NCBI RefSeq assembly: GCF_011927695.1
Contig: NZ_JAATJE010000002.1
Location: 826,709-890,708 of the forward strand
Source of the DNA: Sphingomonas jejuensis
GTDB lineage: Bacteria; Pseudomonadota; Alphaproteobacteria; Sphingomonadales; Sphingomonadaceae
Reading direction: 5' to 3'
DNA: 64,000 nucleotides
Shown: piece by piece, positions 1 through 9,315 of the stretch
How the letters are laid out: every line of letters begins with the position of its first letter
Position numbering within the stretch: the stretch's first letter is position 1
Notes under the pieces: model-generated
The model's input: only the letters and a program-made list of their open reading frames with translations
Told to the model about the DNA's origin: nothing
Database searches by the model: none
Translations under genes and position numbers: made by a program

Positions 1-1353
1 CGTCATGTTGTTGCGGAATGCGGATGCCACGCCCATTCCGACCAGCCAGTCGCCGTCACGCACCTGCGCGGGCTTGGCGTTGCGCCGGTCCCAGCCGAAG
101 CGCTCGGCACCTGTCCTCAGGCAGCCGATCAGGTTGCGCTGCGAAAAGGGCCGCTCGGGCTTTTCGGGGTCGACCTGCGTGTCGTTGATCACCCGGAACT
201 CGACCGGATCCATCTCCAGCCGCTCCGCCATTTCGTCCATCGCCATCTCGAGCGCCATCAGCCCGGGCGCTTCGCCCGGCGCGCGCATGGCGTTGCCTTC
301 AGGCAGGTCGAGCACCGCCAGCCGCATGGAGGTCAGCCGGTTGGCCCCGGCATAAAGCAGCTTGGTCTGCGCCACGGCCGTTTCCGGCTGGCCGCCTTCC
401 AGGTCGCCCGATCCGCTTTCATGGCCGATCGCCGTCAGCCGCCCGTCGCGCCCGGCACCCAGCCGGATGCGCTGCACAGTGGCCGGCCGGTGCGTGGTGT
501 TGTTGGCCATCATCGGCCGGGTCAGCGCGACCTTCACCGGCCGTCCCGCCGCCTTGGCGCCAAGCGCGGCCAGCACCGCGTCGGCGCGCACGAACAGCTT
601 TCCGCCGAACCCGCCGCCGATGAAGGGGGAGATCAGCCGCACCTTGTCTTTGGGGATCTGCAGCGTGCGCGCGACATCGCCCACGCCCCAGTTGATCATC
701 TGGTTGGACGTCCACAGCGTCAGCTGGTCGCCGTCCCATGCCGCGATGGAGGCATGCGGCTCCATCATCGCGTGGCTCTGGTCCGGGGTCGTGTACCGCT
801 CGTCCAGCGTCACGTCGGCCGCGGCGAAGGCGCCCTCGAAGTCGCCGACCTCGTCCACCGGCGGCGCCGCGCTGCCCTCGTTGCTGTCACCGCCGACCAG
901 CGGCGCCCGCTCCAGCTCGGCGTCCAGGTCGAACCGGCCCGGCACGCGCTGATAATCGACACGAACCAGGTTGGCGGCGGCGCGCGCCTGCTCAAACGTC
1001 TCGGCGACGACCAGTGCGACCGCCTGGTGGTAATGCTGCACGTCCGGACCGGCGATCAGCTTGGCCGTGTTCATGCGACCCTTGCCGAGCCGGCCGGCAT
1101 TCTCCGCCGTCACGATCGCGATCACGCCGGGCGCGGCCTCGGCATCGGCCAGGTCGATCGACCGGATCGTGCCGCGCGCGACACCCGCGCCCACCACGAA
1201 GCCATAGGCCTGATTGGGCGCCACGTCGTGCCGTTCATAGGCATAGGGCGCCGTGCCGGTCACCTTGGCCGGGCCGTCGATGCGATCGGTCGGACGACCG
1301 ATCACCGTCATCTTGTCGATCGGGTTCGCACCCGCGGGCGTGTCGAACTTCAT
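1..1353 (-). CDS. Molybdenum-cofactor subunit of a periplasmic aldehyde oxidoreductase (PaoC-like), 3' end missing
   Basis: N-terminal 451 codons of a xanthine-dehydrogenase-family large subunit; the rest lies beyond the left edge. The ATG at 1353 lies one base past the stop of the FAD subunit gene. Visible family motifs are the cofactor-binding GGGFGGK loop in FIGGGFGGKLF and the segment MRAPGEAPGLMALEMAMDE. The partner genes are the FAD and [2Fe-2S] subunits, which have the same order as E. coli paoA-paoB-paoC (yagTSR). This family oxidises aldehydes to carboxylates on a molybdopterin-cytosine dinucleotide centre, with electrons passing to the Fe-S and FAD subunits. The substrate cannot be read from the sequence. 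Xanthine as substrate is less likely because the FAD subunit carries the PaoB-type extra cluster. Confidence 0.87.
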   Translation of the reverse strand, partial: MKFDTPAGANPIDKMTVIGRPTDRIDGPAKVTGTAPYAYERHDVAPNQAYGFVVGAGVARGTIRSIDLADAEAAPGVIAIVTAENAGRLGKGRMNTAKLIAGPDVQHYHQAVALVVAETFEQARAAANLVRVDYQRVPGRFDLDAELERAPLVGGDSNEGSAAPPVDEVGDFEGAFAAADVTLDERYTTPDQSHAMMEPHASIAAWDGDQLTLWTSNQMINWGVGDVARTLQIPKDKVRLISPFIGGGFGGKLFVRADAVLAALGAKAAGRPVKVALTRPMMANNTTHRPATVQRIRLGAGRDGRLTAIGHESGSGDLEGGQPETAVAQTKLLYAGANRLTSMRLAVLDLPEGNAMRAPGEAPGLMALEMAMDEMAERLEMDPVEFRVINDTQVDPEKPERPFSQRNLIGCLRTGAERFGWDRRNAKPAQVRDGDWLVGMGVASAFRNNMT

Positions 1354-1354
1354 G

Positions 1355-2305
1355 TCAGCTCCTCGCCTCCGCCAGCACCGCGGCAAGCGTACGCTCCACC
1401 AGCGGAACCTTGAAGCGGTTGTCCTCGGTCGGGCGTGCGCCCGCCATGATCTGCGGTGCCACCGCGGCCGCGCCCTCGGGCAACGCCGCCTCGGCCGCCT
1501 CGACGCGCCACGGCTTGTGGGCGACGCCGCCGACGCCCACCCGGCCGCTGCCGTCCCGCTGCACCACCGCCGCGATCGACACCAGCGCATAGGCGTAGGA
1601 CCGGCGGTCGCGCACCTTGTGGTAGAAATGCTTGCCGCCGAGCGGACGGGGCAGGGTGACCGCGGTGATCAGCTCGCCGGGCTCCAGCACATTGTCGATG
1701 TGCGGCGCATCGCCGGGAAGGCGGTGGAAGTCCGCGATCGGGATCGCGCGGGCTTCCCCGTCGGCCTTCACCGTCTCCACCGTCGCGTCCAGCACGCGCA
1801 TGGCGATCGCCATGTCGCCCGGATAGGTCGCGATGCACGCGTCCGACACGCCGATCACGCCCAGCTGGCGGGAATAGCCGCCGATCGCCGCGCACCCGCT
1901 GCCGGGCTTGCGCTTGTTGCACGCCTGGTTGGTGTCGTAGAAATACGGGCACCGCGTCCGCTGCAGCAGGTTGCCCGCGGTGGTCGCCTTGTTGCGAAGC
2001 TGGCCCGATGCGCCCGCCATGATCGCGCGGGACAGCACGGCATAATCGCGCCGCACCCGCCGGTCCGCTGCCAAGTCCGTGTTGGTGACAAAAGCGCCGA
2101 TCCTCAGCCCGCCCTCGTCGGTGTCCTCGATCTTGTCGAGCCCGAGCGGCCGGATGTCGATCAGGTGCGTCGGCGTCTCGATCTCCAGCTTCATCAGGTC
2201 GAGCAGGTTGGTCCCGCCCGCGATGAACTTGGCGCCCTGCGTACGCCCGGCGGCGGCGGCAGCCGCCTCAGGGCTCGTCGCCCGCTCATAGGTAAACGGC
2301 CTCAT
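1355..2305 (-). CDS. FAD subunit of molybdenum aldehyde oxidoreductase (PaoB-like), with extra [4Fe-4S] site
   Basis: 316 aa CO-dehydrogenase-flavoprotein family protein. The N-terminal FAD-binding loop [13 protein letters not shown] lies near residues 27-39 and [15 protein letters not shown] near 107-121. Residues C119, C129 and C138 ([21 protein letters not shown]), probably with C157, match the insertion that binds an additional [4Fe-4S] cluster in E. coli PaoB; most xanthine dehydrogenases lack it. The ATG at 2305 overlaps the stop of the [2Fe-2S] subunit gene (ATGA) and places the conserved MRPFTYERA at the N terminus. It carries electrons between the molybdenum subunit and the external acceptor. 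Confidence 0.9.
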   Translation of the reverse strand: MRPFTYERATSPEAAAAAAGRTQGAKFIAGGTNLLDLMKLEIETPTHLIDIRPLGLDKIEDTDEGGLRIGAFVTNTDLAADRRVRRDYAVLSRAIMAGASGQLRNKATTAGNLLQRTRCPYFYDTNQACNKRKPGSGCAAIGGYSRQLGVIGVSDACIATYPGDMAIAMRVLDATVETVKADGEARAIPIADFHRLPGDAPHIDNVLEPGELITAVTLPRPLGGKHFYHKVRDRRSYAYALVSIAAVVQRDGSGRVGVGGVAHKPWRVEAAEAALPEGAAAVAPQIMAGARPTEDNRFKVPLVERTLAAVLAEARS

Positions 2306-2940
2306 GCCCGGGTCCCCGCCACGTCGCTCATCGCCTCGATGATGTTGGAATAAGCGCCGCAGCGGCAGATGTTGCCGCTCATCCGCTCGCGCATTTCGTC
2401 CGCCGTCGCGCGTGGCCGGTCGGTCACGTCGGCGGTGGCATGAGACGGGATGCCGTCCTTGATCTCGTCGAGCACCGCGACCGCCGAGCAGATCTGCCCC
2501 GGCGTGCAGTAGCCGCACTGGTACCCGTCATGCACCACGAAGGCGCGCTGCATGGGGTGGAGGTTGTCGGGCGTGCCCAGCCCTTCTATGGTGGTGATCT
2601 GGTCGCCCTCGTGCATCACGGCCAGCGACAGGCAGCTGTTGATGCGCCGGCCGTTCACGATCACCGTGCACGCGCCGCACTGGCCGTGGTCGCAGCCCTT
2701 CTTGCTGCCGGTCAGCTGCAGATGTTCGCGCAGCGCATCGAGCAGCGTGACGCGCGGATCGAGGTCGAGCCGCCGATCCTCGCCATTGACCTTGAACTGG
2801 ACGGGGAGGGTGGGGCCGGGAGGCGTTGTCATGCGAGGACCCTGTGCGTTGAGGGGGGCTGTGCCGCCCGCCGCCACGGTCGCGGCGGAGCCGACGATCA
2901 CGCCGCGACGCGACACATCTGGATTGAGGGGGCTGGCCAT
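2302..2940 (-). CDS. [2Fe-2S] subunit of molybdenum aldehyde oxidoreductase (PaoA-like) with Tat signal
   Basis: 212 aa. Two [2Fe-2S] sites are visible: the plant-ferredoxin type C83, C88, C91, C103 ([11 protein letters not shown]) and the helical type C142, C145, C192, C194 (QCGYC and ICRCG). The first 35 residues contain SRRGVIV followed by a small-residue hydrophobic stretch, a twin-arginine export signal as in PaoA, so the folded enzyme should be exported to the periplasm. The ATG at 2940 was chosen because it gives the Tat signal; an in-frame extension to 3123 has no family similarity. First gene of the three-gene unit, divergent from bioF across 154 bp that should hold both promoters. 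No XdhC/PaoD-type maturation chaperone is visible here. Confidence 0.9.
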   Translation of the reverse strand: MASPLNPDVSRRGVIVGSAATVAAGGTAPLNAQGPRMTTPPGPTLPVQFKVNGEDRRLDLDPRVTLLDALREHLQLTGSKKGCDHGQCGACTVIVNGRRINSCLSLAVMHEGDQITTIEGLGTPDNLHPMQRAFVVHDGYQCGYCTPGQICSAVAVLDEIKDGIPSHATADVTDRPRATADEMRERMSGNICRCGAYSNIIEAMSDVAGTRA

Positions 2941-3094
2941 AAGGGCGGGCTGCGGTTCCGGACAAGAGGATGATGGGGACGCGGGGGACAGGCAGGGCAC
3001 ATGCCCTGCACCACCGTAACGCAGCAGGCGCCGTTCGGGTTCGATCCGCCGGACGACTTGCTCCCGCCTCGCCGCCGCGTCAGGAGGCGACGGC

Positions 3095-4249
3095 ATGGCA
3101 ACCCGGCTCCACCCCGCCGCCACAGGCGACGTCTACGCCGCGCAAGCCGCCGATCTCGCGGGTTTGGCGGCGGCCGATCGGCTGCGTCGTCTGGTGCCGC
3201 GCCGGCCGGTCGACCTGTCGTCCAACGATTATCTGGGTCTCGCCCGATCGCCGCGCCTCGCCGCGGCCGTGCGGGACGCGCTTGACCGCGGCGTCGCGGT
3301 TGGCGCCGGCGGTTCGCGCCTGCTCGGCGGCAACGATCCGGAGCATGAGGCGCTGGAGGCCGATGCTGCGGCCTTCTTCGGGACAGAGGCCGCGCTGTTC
3401 TTCTCGTCCGGCTACGCCGCCAACGTCGCGCTGCTCGCCACCCTGCCGCAGCGCGGCGACCTCATCGTCCATGATGCGCTGGTCCATGCCAGCGCGCACG
3501 AGGGGATGCGCCTGTCGCGGGCGGAGGCCGTGTCGGCCGAACACAACGACCCCGGCGCGGTGGCGGACCGGATCGCCGGCTGGCGGGCGCGGGGCGGCAC
3601 CGGGCGAGTCTGGCTCGCGGTGGAAAGCCTCTACAGCATGGACGGCGACCGCGCGCCGCTGGCGGAGCTTGCCGAGGTCACAGAGCGTCATGACGCGGTC
3701 CTGCTGGTGGATGAGGCGCACGCCACCGGCGTCTGGGGCGCCGGCGGGCGCGGCCTCGCCGCCCATCTGGATGGCCGCGCCGACGTCATCACGCTGCGCA
3801 CCTGCGGCAAGGCGCTGGGGTGCGAGGGGGCGCTGGTCTGTGGCCCCGCCATCGTCCGCGACATGCTGGTCAACCGCGGGCGCGGCTTCATCTTCTCCAC
3901 CGCGCCCTCGCCGCTGATGGCCGCCGCCGCGCGCGCGGCGCTGCGCATCCTCGCCGACGAGCCGGAACGGCGCGGCCGCCTCCACGCGCTCATCGCCACC
4001 GCCGCAGCCGCGCTCGCCCCGCTCGGCGTCATCGCCACGGGCACGCAGATCCTGCCGCTGATCGTCGGCGACGATGCCCGCGCGATGGCGCTGGCGGACC
4101 GGCTCCAGCAGGCCGGCTTCGACGTCCGCGGCATCCGCCCGCCGACCGTTCCCGCCGGCACCGCCCGCCTGCGCCTGTCGATCACGCTCAACATCGACGA
4201 GGCCGGCGTGGCCGCGCTCGCCGATGCGCTCAGGGACGCCCTTGCATGA
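3095..4249 (+). CDS. bioF: 8-amino-7-oxononanoate synthase
   Basis: 384 aa PLP enzyme of the alpha-oxoamine synthase family. It condenses pimeloyl thioester with L-alanine in the first step of biotin ring assembly. Catalytic residues align with E. coli BioF: H131 in VHDALVHAS, D206 and H209 in LVDEAHATG, and the Schiff-base lysine K239 in TLRTCGKALG. An AGGAGG Shine-Dalgarno at 3082-3087 sits seven bases before the ATG. The stop overlaps the bioD start (ATGA at 4246-4249), so translation is probably coupled. First gene of bioF-bioD-bioA; bioB and the pimeloyl-synthesis genes are not in this window. Confidence 0.93.
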   Translation: MATRLHPAATGDVYAAQAADLAGLAAADRLRRLVPRRPVDLSSNDYLGLARSPRLAAAVRDALDRGVAVGAGGSRLLGGNDPEHEALEADAAAFFGTEAALFFSSGYAANVALLATLPQRGDLIVHDALVHASAHEGMRLSRAEAVSAEHNDPGAVADRIAGWRARGGTGRVWLAVESLYSMDGDRAPLAELAEVTERHDAVLLVDEAHATGVWGAGGRGLAAHLDGRADVITLRTCGKALGCEGALVCGPAIVRDMLVNRGRGFIFSTAPSPLMAAAARAALRILADEPERRGRLHALIATAAAALAPLGVIATGTQILPLIVGDDARAMALADRLQQAGFDVRGIRPPTVPAGTARLRLSITLNIDEAGVAALADALRDALA

Positions 4250-4863
4250 CCGCCTTTGTCGTCACCGGCACCGACACCGATGTCGGCAAGACCGTGTTCG
4301 CCGCCGCGCTCGCCGCCGCGACGGGCGCCTTCTACTGGAAGCCGGTGCAGGCCGGCACCGACGGCGGCACCGATGCGGAGCGGGTCAGTCGCCTGGGCGT
4401 CGCTGCCGATCGCATCCTCCCGTCCGCCTATACGCTGGTCACCCCCTGCTCTCCGCACCGCGCCGCCGCCATTGACGGCGTCCTGATCGATGCCGCGCGG
4501 CTCGATCCGCCGGCCGCGCGCCCGCTGGTCGTGGAGGGCGCGGGCGGCGTGCTCGTCCCTGTCACGCCCGACCTGCTCTTTGCGGACCTGTTCGCGCGCT
4601 GGCGCCTCCCCACGGTGCTGGTCGCGCGCACCGCGCTCGGCACGATCAACCACAGCCTCCTGTCGATCGAGGCGCTGCGCCGCAGAAGCGTGCCGATCGC
4701 CGGCATCGCCTTCATCGGCGATGCGGTTGAGGACAGCGAGGCCACCATCGCGCGCCTGGGCGGCGTCCGGCGGCTCGGGCGGCTGCCGCAGCTCGATCCG
4801 CTCGACACCGCTGCGCTCGCCCGGGCCTTCGCCGCCGCCTTCGATCCATCGGATTGGGCATGA
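4246..4863 (+). CDS. bioD: Dethiobiotin synthetase
   Basis: 205 aa. It forms the ureido ring of dethiobiotin from 7,8-diaminopelargonate, CO2 and ATP. The N-terminal P-loop is FVVTGTDTDVGKT (residues 4-16). FYWKPVQAGTDGG supplies the conserved substrate lysine, and VVEGAGGVLVPV is the magnesium/nucleotide loop typical of BioD. Both ends overlap neighbouring genes by four bases (ATGA), as expected for a coupled operon. Slightly shorter than E. coli BioD but all motifs are present. Confidence 0.93.
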   Translation: MTAFVVTGTDTDVGKTVFAAALAAATGAFYWKPVQAGTDGGTDAERVSRLGVAADRILPSAYTLVTPCSPHRAAAIDGVLIDAARLDPPAARPLVVEGAGGVLVPVTPDLLFADLFARWRLPTVLVARTALGTINHSLLSIEALRRRSVPIAGIAFIGDAVEDSEATIARLGGVRRLGRLPQLDPLDTAALARAFAAAFDPSDWA

Positions 4864-6134
4864 GCGCGATCTGGCATCCCTTCACCCAGCATGGACTGGG
4901 CGAGCCGATCCCCCATGTCGTCCGCGCCGAAGGTGCGCTGCTGTTCACCGCCGACGGCCGCCGCATCGTCGACGGCATCTCGTCCTGGTGGGTGACGACG
5001 CACGGACACTGCCACCCCCGCATCAGCGCCGCCATCGCCGATCAGGCCGCGCGGCTCGACCAGATCATCTTCGCCGGCTGGACGCACGGTCCCGCGGAGG
5101 AGGTCGCGGCCGGCCTTGCGGCGATCATGCCGGCCGAACTCACCCGCGTCTTCTTCTCCGACAGCGGCTCCACCGCGGTCGAGGTCGCGCTCAAGATGGC
5201 GCTAGGCTTCTGGCGCAACCGAGGCGAGCCGCGCCACCGCATCCTGGTGCTGGAACACGGCTATCACGGCGACACCATCGGCGCGATGTCGGTCGGCGCG
5301 CGCGGCGTCTTCAACCGCGCCTATGAGCCGCTGTTGTTCGACGTCGCCACCATCCCCTTTCCCGCAGGCGGTGCGGAGCAGGCGACAATGGATGCGCTGG
5401 AGCGGGAATGCCGGGCTGGCGCCGCTGCCTTCATCGTGGAGCCGCTGATCCTGGGCGCGGGCGGCATGCTCACCTACGCGCCGGAAACGCTCGCCCGAAT
5501 GCGGGCGGTCTGCGCGCAGCACGGCGTCCTGTTCATCGCTGACGAGGTGATGACCGGCTGGGGCCGCACCGGCACGCTGCTCGGCGCGGAACAGGCGGGG
5601 ATCGTCCCCGACATTCTCTGCCTGTCCAAGGGGCTGACCGGCGGCGCGGTGCCGCTCGCGGTGACGATGGCGACGGAGGCGATCTGGGACGCGCACCTGT
5701 CGCGCGACCGCGCCGACATGTTCTTTCATTCGTCCAGCTACACCGCCAACCCGGTCGCCTGCGCTGCCGCCGCCGCCAACCTCGCCATCTGGCGAGACGA
5801 GCCCGTGCTGGACCGGGTCGCCGCGCTCGCCGGGGCCCAGGCGGAGGCCCTGGCCGCGCCCTCCGGCCATCCGGCCGTGTCCGCCACCCGTATCCTCGGT
5901 ACCGTCGCCGCGCTCGATCTCGTCAGCGACGCCCCCGGCTACCTGTCCGATCTCGGCCCCGCGCTCCGCGCGCATTTCCTCGATGCCGGGCTGCTGCTTC
6001 GCCCGCTCGGCAACACGGTCTATGTGATGCCGCCTTATTGCATCGGGGCGGAGGATCTCGCCGCGATCTGGTCGGCGATCGGTGACGCGGCGAACCGGAT
6101 CGCCGATCGATCGTTCAGCGGCGCACGCGGGTGA
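4860..6134 (+). CDS. bioA: Adenosylmethionine-8-amino-7-oxononanoate aminotransferase
   Basis: 424 aa class III PLP aminotransferase. It converts KAPA to DAPA with S-adenosylmethionine as amino donor. The N-terminal IWHPFTQH and [13 protein letters not shown] blocks are BioA signatures; the latter contains the SWW segment that shapes the SAM/KAPA pocket. PLP contacts are [15 protein letters not shown] (100-114), D228 in [13 protein letters not shown] and the Schiff-base lysine K257 in [10 protein letters not shown]. The ATG at 4860 overlaps the bioD stop (ATGA); an in-frame TTG six bases upstream is less likely. Synthesised beside bioF and bioD, whose product it uses. Confidence 0.94.
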   Translation: MSAIWHPFTQHGLGEPIPHVVRAEGALLFTADGRRIVDGISSWWVTTHGHCHPRISAAIADQAARLDQIIFAGWTHGPAEEVAAGLAAIMPAELTRVFFSDSGSTAVEVALKMALGFWRNRGEPRHRILVLEHGYHGDTIGAMSVGARGVFNRAYEPLLFDVATIPFPAGGAEQATMDALERECRAGAAAFIVEPLILGAGGMLTYAPETLARMRAVCAQHGVLFIADEVMTGWGRTGTLLGAEQAGIVPDILCLSKGLTGGAVPLAVTMATEAIWDAHLSRDRADMFFHSSSYTANPVACAAAAANLAIWRDEPVLDRVAALAGAQAEALAAPSGHPAVSATRILGTVAALDLVSDAPGYLSDLGPALRAHFLDAGLLLRPLGNTVYVMPPYCIGAEDLAAIWSAIGDAANRIADRSFSGARG

Positions 6135-6148
6135 TGGGAGGGGGCGGC

Positions 6149-7078
6149 ATGGACAGCGTGATCAGCATCAAGGGTCTCAGGAAGACCTATGATGCCGGTA
6201 CTGAGGCGCTGAAGGGCGTCGACCTCGACATCCGCCGTGGCGAGATCTTCGGCCTGCTGGGGGAGAACGGCGCGGGCAAGACCACGCTGATCGGCATCGT
6301 CTGCGGCCTCATCCGCGCCACCGCCGGCACCGTCACCGTCGACGGCCACGACAATGTGACTGCCTATCGCGCCGCGCGCGCCCGCATCGGCCTGGTTCCG
6401 CAGGAGCTCGCCGTCGACATGTTCGGCCATGTCCGCCACACGGTGGAATTCAGCCGTGGCCTGTTCGGGAAGGGGCGCGACCCTGCCCGGATCGAGGAGG
6501 TGCTGCGTTCCTTGTCCCTGTGGGACAAGCGCGACGCGAAGATCGGCGACCTGTCGGGCGGCATGAAGCGCCGCGTGCTGATCGCCAAGGCGCTGGCGCA
6601 CGATCCCGACATCCTGTTCCTGGACGAGCCCACCGCCGGCGTCGACGTGTCGCTGCGCCGCGACATGTGGGCGCTGATCGGCAAGCTGCGCGATGAGGGC
6701 AAGACGATCATCCTCACCACTCATTATATCGAGGAGGCGGAGGAGATGGCGGATCGCATCGGCGTCATCACCAGGGGCGAGCTGATCCTGGTCGACGAAA
6801 AGCGCGCAATGATGGAAAAGCTCGGCCAGACGCGGTTGTCGGTCGGGCTGAAGGCGCCGCTCGCCGCGCTTCCGCCGGCGCTGGACGGGCTCCCGCTCAC
6901 GCTTTCCGACGACGGGCTGACCATCGTCCACCAGGCAGGCGGAGAGGGCGAAAGCGCGGAGGTGGCGGAGATCCTGAAGCGGATGATCGCCGCCGACATC
7001 GACATCGCGACCGTCGACAGCAGCCGGTCGAGCCTTGAGGACATCTTCGTCGATCTGGTCGGGGGGAAGCGCTCGTGA
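6149..7078 (+). CDS. ABC transporter ATP-binding protein (YadG-like)
   Basis: 309 aa nucleotide-binding subunit. Walker [10 protein letters not shown] (38-46), Q-loop Q85 in GLVPQE, signature LSGGMKRR (135-142), Walker B ILFLDEP (155-161) and switch histidine H192 in [11 protein letters not shown] are all intact. A C-terminal extension of about 100 residues is usual for this exporter class. The ATG at 6149 directly follows a purine-rich GGGAGGGGG ribosome-binding stretch; two earlier in-frame starts (GTG 6131, ATG 6134) overlap the bioA stop but are less well placed. The permease gene overlaps its stop by four bases. The substrate is unknown; the position behind bioA does not by itself imply biotin transport. 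Confidence 0.88.
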   Translation: MDSVISIKGLRKTYDAGTEALKGVDLDIRRGEIFGLLGENGAGKTTLIGIVCGLIRATAGTVTVDGHDNVTAYRAARARIGLVPQELAVDMFGHVRHTVEFSRGLFGKGRDPARIEEVLRSLSLWDKRDAKIGDLSGGMKRRVLIAKALAHDPDILFLDEPTAGVDVSLRRDMWALIGKLRDEGKTIILTTHYIEEAEEMADRIGVITRGELILVDEKRAMMEKLGQTRLSVGLKAPLAALPPALDGLPLTLSDDGLTIVHQAGGEGESAEVAEILKRMIAADIDIATVDSSRSSLEDIFVDLVGGKRS

Positions 7079-7836
7079 ACCTGAACGCCATTCTCGCCAT
7101 CTACCGGTTCGAGCTCGGCCGCACCTGGCGCACGCTTTTCCAGTCGCTGGCGACGCCCGTCATCACCACCTCGCTCTACTTCATCGTGTTCGGCTCCGCG
7201 ATCGGCGGGCGCATGGCGGAGGTCGACGGCATCCCCTACGGGGCCTTCATCATCCCCGGGCTGCTGCTCCTCACCATTCTGTCGGAATCGATCGGCAACG
7301 CCAGCTTCGGCATCTACCTGCCGCGCTTCACCGGCACGATCTACGAGGTGCTGTCCGCACCCGTATCGGCGACGGAGGCGGTGATCGGCTATGTCGGCGC
7401 CGCCGCCACCAAGTCGCTGATCCTGGCGACCATCATCCTCGTGACCGCGACCTTCTTCGTCGACTATTCGATCCTGCATCCGTTCTGGGCGGCCGGCTTC
7501 CTGCTGCTGGTGACACTCAGCTTCTGCCTGTTCGGCTTCATCCTGGGTGTGTGGGCCGACGGGTTCGAACGGCTGCAGATCGTGCCCTTGATGATCGTCA
7601 CCCCGCTCACCTTCCTCGGCGGCACCTTCTATTCGATCGACATGCTGCCGGAGCCGTGGCGCACGGCCACGCTGTTCAACCCCATCGTCTATCTGGTGAA
7701 CGGGATGCGCTGGGCCTTTTACGGCACCGCGGACGTGGCGCCGGGCGTCAGCCTGGCCGCGACGCTGGCGTTCATGGCCATCTGCCTCTTCATCATCAAC
7801 TGGATCTTCCGGACGGGCTACCGGCTCCGCACCTGA
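7075..7836 (+). CDS. ABC-2 type transporter permease (YadH-like)
   Basis: 253 aa integral membrane protein with about six hydrophobic segments, an ABC-2 fold. [25 protein letters not shown] opens the family block, and the C-terminal [17 protein letters not shown] is the conserved ABC-2 signature. The start is GTG, overlapping the ATPase stop (GTGA). Together with the upstream ATPase it forms a complete two-gene exporter related to the E. coli YadGH pair, of unestablished substrate. Its 3' end overlaps the convergent MFS gene by 19 bp. Confidence 0.87.
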   Translation: MNLNAILAIYRFELGRTWRTLFQSLATPVITTSLYFIVFGSAIGGRMAEVDGIPYGAFIIPGLLLLTILSESIGNASFGIYLPRFTGTIYEVLSAPVSATEAVIGYVGAAATKSLILATIILVTATFFVDYSILHPFWAAGFLLLVTLSFCLFGFILGVWADGFERLQIVPLMIVTPLTFLGGTFYSIDMLPEPWRTATLFNPIVYLVNGMRWAFYGTADVAPGVSLAATLAFMAICLFIINWIFRTGYRLRT

Positions 7837-9095
7837 CGCGCCGTTCGCGTCGACATGGCGACGAGGCTGACGACGGCGCAGCCGGCCAGGTAGAGCCCGA
7901 CCAGCCACAGCCCACCCTGCGCGGCGAGCGCGGCCGCCGCGATCGGGGCGAGCGCGCCGCCCAGGATGCCGCCGACATTGAACGCGATCGACGCGCCCGT
8001 GTAGCGCACCCGCGCCGGGAACAGCCCGGGCAGCCACGCGCCGAGCGGCCCGTAGACGAACCCCATGGCCAGCAGCGCGAAGCACAGGAAGCCGGTGACC
8101 AGCGACAAGGAGCCGCTGCCCAGCATCGGCGACAGCAGCACGCCCGCCACCACCGTCATCACGCATCCGCCGATCAGCACGCGTGCCGGGCTCGACCGGT
8201 CCGACAGCCACCCAGCCGCGACGATGCCGACGGCCATGAACAGGATCGCGAACAGCTGCGCCGACAGGAAGGTCACCCGGTCGTAGCCGAGCGCGGTGGT
8301 GCCGTAGCCGAGCGCAAAGGCGGTCGCGAGATAATAGAGCGCGAAGCAGGCGACGACGCCGAACGTGCCCGCCAGCGTCGCCGCCCCATGCGTCCGGAAC
8401 ACGGTGGCCAGCGGCACGCTCTCCGGCGGCGCCTCCGCCAGCGCCTTGGCGAACGCCGGCGTCTCGCCCAGCTTCAGCCGCACCCACAGACCCAGCACGA
8501 CCAGCACCGCGCTCGCCAGGAAGGGGATGCGCCAGCCCCAGTCCGCCAGCTGCTCGGGCGTCAGCCACACCGCCAGCGCCAGGAAGAAGCCGTTGGCCAG
8601 GATGAAGCCGATCGGCGCGCCCAGCTGCGGCACCATGCCATATCGGCCGCGCCATCCCGGCGGCGCATGCTCCACCGCTAGCAGGGCGGCGCCGCCCCAC
8701 TCGCCACCCAGCCCCAGTCCCTGGCCGAACCGCAGGATGCACAGCAGCAGCGGCGCCACCCAGCCGATATCGGCATAAGTCGGCAGGAACGCGATCAGCG
8801 TGGTGGAGACGCCCATGAGCAGCAAGGACGCGACCAGCGTCGACTTGCGCCCCACCCGGTCCCCGAAATGCCCGAACACCGCCGCGCCGACAGGCCGCGC
8901 GACAAAGGCGAGGCCAAGGCTGGCATAGGCCGCCAGCAGCTGCGCCGACGTGCTCTCCGACGGAAAGAACAGCGGCCCGAAGAACAGGCTGGCCGCGGTT
9001 GCATAGATATAGAAGTCGTAGAACTCGACGGACGTGCCGACCAAGCTGGCGAGCAGCACGCGCCGACGGGTGGCGGAGGAGACGGCTTCGGTCAT
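7818..9095 (-). CDS. MFS transporter, metabolite:H+ symporter (MHS) type
   Basis: 425 aa, about 12 membrane segments. The N-terminal GTSVEFYDFYIYATAA, the loop GHFGDRVGRKSTL and GLGLGGEWGGAALLAVE are signatures of the MHS family, whose members (ShiA, KgtP, ProP relatives) import organic acids or compatible solutes with protons. The substrate cannot be assigned. The ATG at 9095 precedes MTEAVSSATRRR; the upstream in-frame extension has no membrane or family character. It lies 37 bp downstream of the ybdD-like gene, so it may be the last gene of the cstA transcript; that would suit carbon-starvation uptake (inference). Confidence 0.87.
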   Translation of the reverse strand: MTEAVSSATRRRVLLASLVGTSVEFYDFYIYATAASLFFGPLFFPSESTSAQLLAAYASLGLAFVARPVGAAVFGHFGDRVGRKSTLVASLLLMGVSTTLIAFLPTYADIGWVAPLLLCILRFGQGLGLGGEWGGAALLAVEHAPPGWRGRYGMVPQLGAPIGFILANGFFLALAVWLTPEQLADWGWRIPFLASAVLVVLGLWVRLKLGETPAFAKALAEAPPESVPLATVFRTHGAATLAGTFGVVACFALYYLATAFALGYGTTALGYDRVTFLSAQLFAILFMAVGIVAAGWLSDRSSPARVLIGGCVMTVVAGVLLSPMLGSGSLSLVTGFLCFALLAMGFVYGPLGAWLPGLFPARVRYTGASIAFNVGGILGGALAPIAAAALAAQGGLWLVGLYLAGCAVVSLVAMSTRTARQVRSR

Positions 9096-9132
9096 TCTGC
9101 GTCTACTCCCGGCCCGCTGGGTGGTGCAGACA

Positions 9133-9315
9133 TCAACAGCACCGCCCACCGCCCTTGCCGCCGTATCGCGCCTGCTGGCGATCGCGGAAGAATTCAGTCC
9201 GCGTCATCGCCGGCATGTCGGGATGGTTCGCTGCCATGTGGCGCAGATAGGTGCCGTAATCGGGCAAGCCGACCATCATCCGCGCCGTCTCGGCGATCCA
9301 GCCGAGCCCGCTCAT
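9133..9315 (-). CDS. YbdD/YjiX-family small protein, partner of CstA
   Basis: 60 aa. The pattern G-L-P-D-Y-x-x-Y-x-x-H near residues 17-26 and the C-terminal RTEFFRDRQQARYGG are characteristic of the YbdD/YjiX (DUF466) family, which is nearly always found directly after cstA. In E. coli the CstA-YbdD and BtsT-YjiX pairs serve pyruvate uptake. The ATG at 9315 overlaps the cstA stop (ATGA), so the two are translationally coupled. Ends in an unusual Gly-rich tail with two cysteines. Confidence 0.85.
   Translation of the reverse strand: MSGLGWIAETARMMVGLPDYGTYLRHMAANHPDMPAMTRTEFFRDRQQARYGGKGGGRCC

Noticed and set aside
3020..3060. A tRNA-like T-loop (GGGTTCGATCC) before bioF
   Set aside because: The flanks give no acceptor, D or anticodon stems; a chance match in the intergenic region.
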